6,265 nt of DNA from positions 1 through 6,265 of the forward strand of contig JAUPMA010000206.1 in assembly GCA_030836935.1 (NCBI GenBank), given 5' to 3'. Every line of letters starts with the position of its first letter. Position 1 is the first letter of the stretch. The notes under the pieces are model-generated. The model was not told the DNA's origin, did no database searches, and saw only the letters and a list, made by a program, of their open reading frames with translations. This stretch comes from Pseudomonadota bacterium (GTDB lineage Bacteria; Pseudomonadota; Gammaproteobacteria; SZUA-229). Below, piece by piece: positions 5,558 through 6,265 of the stretch. The position numbers and the translations under genes are program-made.

Positions 5558-6265
5558 ATGAACAACGAATCCAAGCAAGCTGCGCTTCAATATCACCAGC
5601 AGCCCACACCCGGCAAAATTGCCATTGAAATTACTAAGCCCTGCAATTCCCAGCTCGATTTGTCACTGGCCTATACCCCGGGCGTCGCCGAGCCGGTACG
5701 GGCCATCGCCCACAATCCTGATGATGCCTATCGATATACCTCCAAGGGCAATCTGGTTGCTGTCATCACCGATGGCACAGCGGTGCTGGGCCTGGGCAAT
5801 GTTGGCGCGCTGGCCGGCAAGCCGGTAATGGAAGGCAAGGCGGTTTTGTTCAAGCGCTTTGCCAATATTGATGTGTTTGATATTGAAGTGAATGCCGACA
5901 CGCCGGATGAATTCATTGAGACCGTTGCGCGAATTGCACCGACGTTTGGCGGCATTAACCTTGAAGATATTGCCGCGCCGCACTGCTTTGAAATTGAACG
6001 CCGGCTGGACGAGATGCTCGACATTCCGGTATTCCACGATGACCAGCACGGCACCGCTATTGTAATTGCGGCCGGTTTGCGCAATGCGCTGGAGTTACAG
6101 GGCAAAACACTGGCTGATGCGCATATTGTCTGTATGGGCGCCGGCGCAGCCGGGATTGCAACCGTAAAACTGCTTGTGGCAATGGGCGCAAGAAAATCGA
6201 ATATCCTGTTGCTGGATCGCAAGGGTGTTATCAACAATCGCCGTGATGACCTGAATATATACAAG
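5558..6265 (+). CDS. maeB: NADP-type malic enzyme, N-terminal 236 residues (runs off window)
   Basis: The frame is open from ATG 5558 to the right edge. It matches E. coli MaeB closely through LDLSLAYTPGVAEPV, GNLVAVITDGTAVLGLGN, GALAGKPVMEGKAVLFKRF and FGGINLEDIAAPHCF. Malic enzyme decarboxylates L-malate to pyruvate and CO2 with reduction of NAD(P) in the cytoplasm. Catalytic Y39 and K94, metal ligands E136, D137 and D161 or D162 (HDDQHGT), and the dinucleotide-binding GAGAAG at 194-199 are all present. The missing C-terminal part would show whether it carries the phosphotransacetylase-like regulatory domain of long MaeB proteins. NADP preference is taken from the family, not proven here. 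No clear Shine-Dalgarno lies close to the ATG (GAGG is about 20 bases away), but no other start codon fits and the N terminus aligns with E. coli MaeB. Confidence 0.95.
   Translation, partial: MNNESKQAALQYHQQPTPGKIAIEITKPCNSQLDLSLAYTPGVAEPVRAIAHNPDDAYRYTSKGNLVAVITDGTAVLGLGNVGALAGKPVMEGKAVLFKRFANIDVFDIEVNADTPDEFIETVARIAPTFGGINLEDIAAPHCFEIERRLDEMLDIPVFHDDQHGTAIVIAAGLRNALELQGKTLADAHIVCMGAGAAGIATVKLLVAMGARKSNILLLDRKGVINNRRDDLNIYK

Overview
The window reads as a chromosomal segment of a gammaproteobacterium. The evidence is an MaeB-type malic enzyme and an L31 protein that I recognise as close to the E. coli proteins, moderately GC-rich coding sequence, and a respiratory multiheme cytochrome of the kind found in Shewanella and in sulfur- or nitrogen-cycling proteobacteria. 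The genus cannot be named from the sequence. Nothing suggests a phage, plasmid, insertion sequence, CRISPR array or RNA gene.

Positions 1-2540 (+ strand) hold a periplasmic respiratory operon. It contains the 3' end of an unrecognised gene with a glycine-rich tail ending in cysteine, then an octaheme cytochrome c of the octaheme tetrathionate reductase (OTR) family, then a four-helix membrane cytochrome b two bases downstream. A 10-bp hairpin follows. The natural reading is that cytochrome b takes electrons from quinol and passes them to the membrane-tethered octaheme enzyme, which reduces a sulfur or nitrogen oxyanion in the periplasm.

Positions 2567-3451 (+) encode an exported thioredoxin-fold protein (WCASC) with an extra N-terminal DUF4189-like domain. 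Converging on it are two minus-strand genes. One is a 95-residue encapsulated-ferritin (EncFtn) homologue with its ferroxidase residues intact but no recognisable encapsulin-targeting tail and no shell gene nearby. The other, upstream of it, encodes a membrane-anchored protein with a DUF4124-like segment.

Positions 4289-6265 hold housekeeping genes. Predicted divergent promoters separate the DUF4124-like gene from rpmE (zinc-type ribosomal protein L31). A rho-independent terminator follows rpmE. Next is an exported staphylococcal-nuclease-like protein with no usable ATG, whose best start candidate (TTG) lies inside the rpmE terminator loop. Last is the 5' part of maeB (malic enzyme), preceded by an extended -10 promoter and running off the window.

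The observations most worth following up are the tail-less EncFtn, the OTR-cytochrome b pair with a C-terminal membrane anchor, the DUF4189-like/thioredoxin fusion, and the terminator that overlaps the likely nuclease start.
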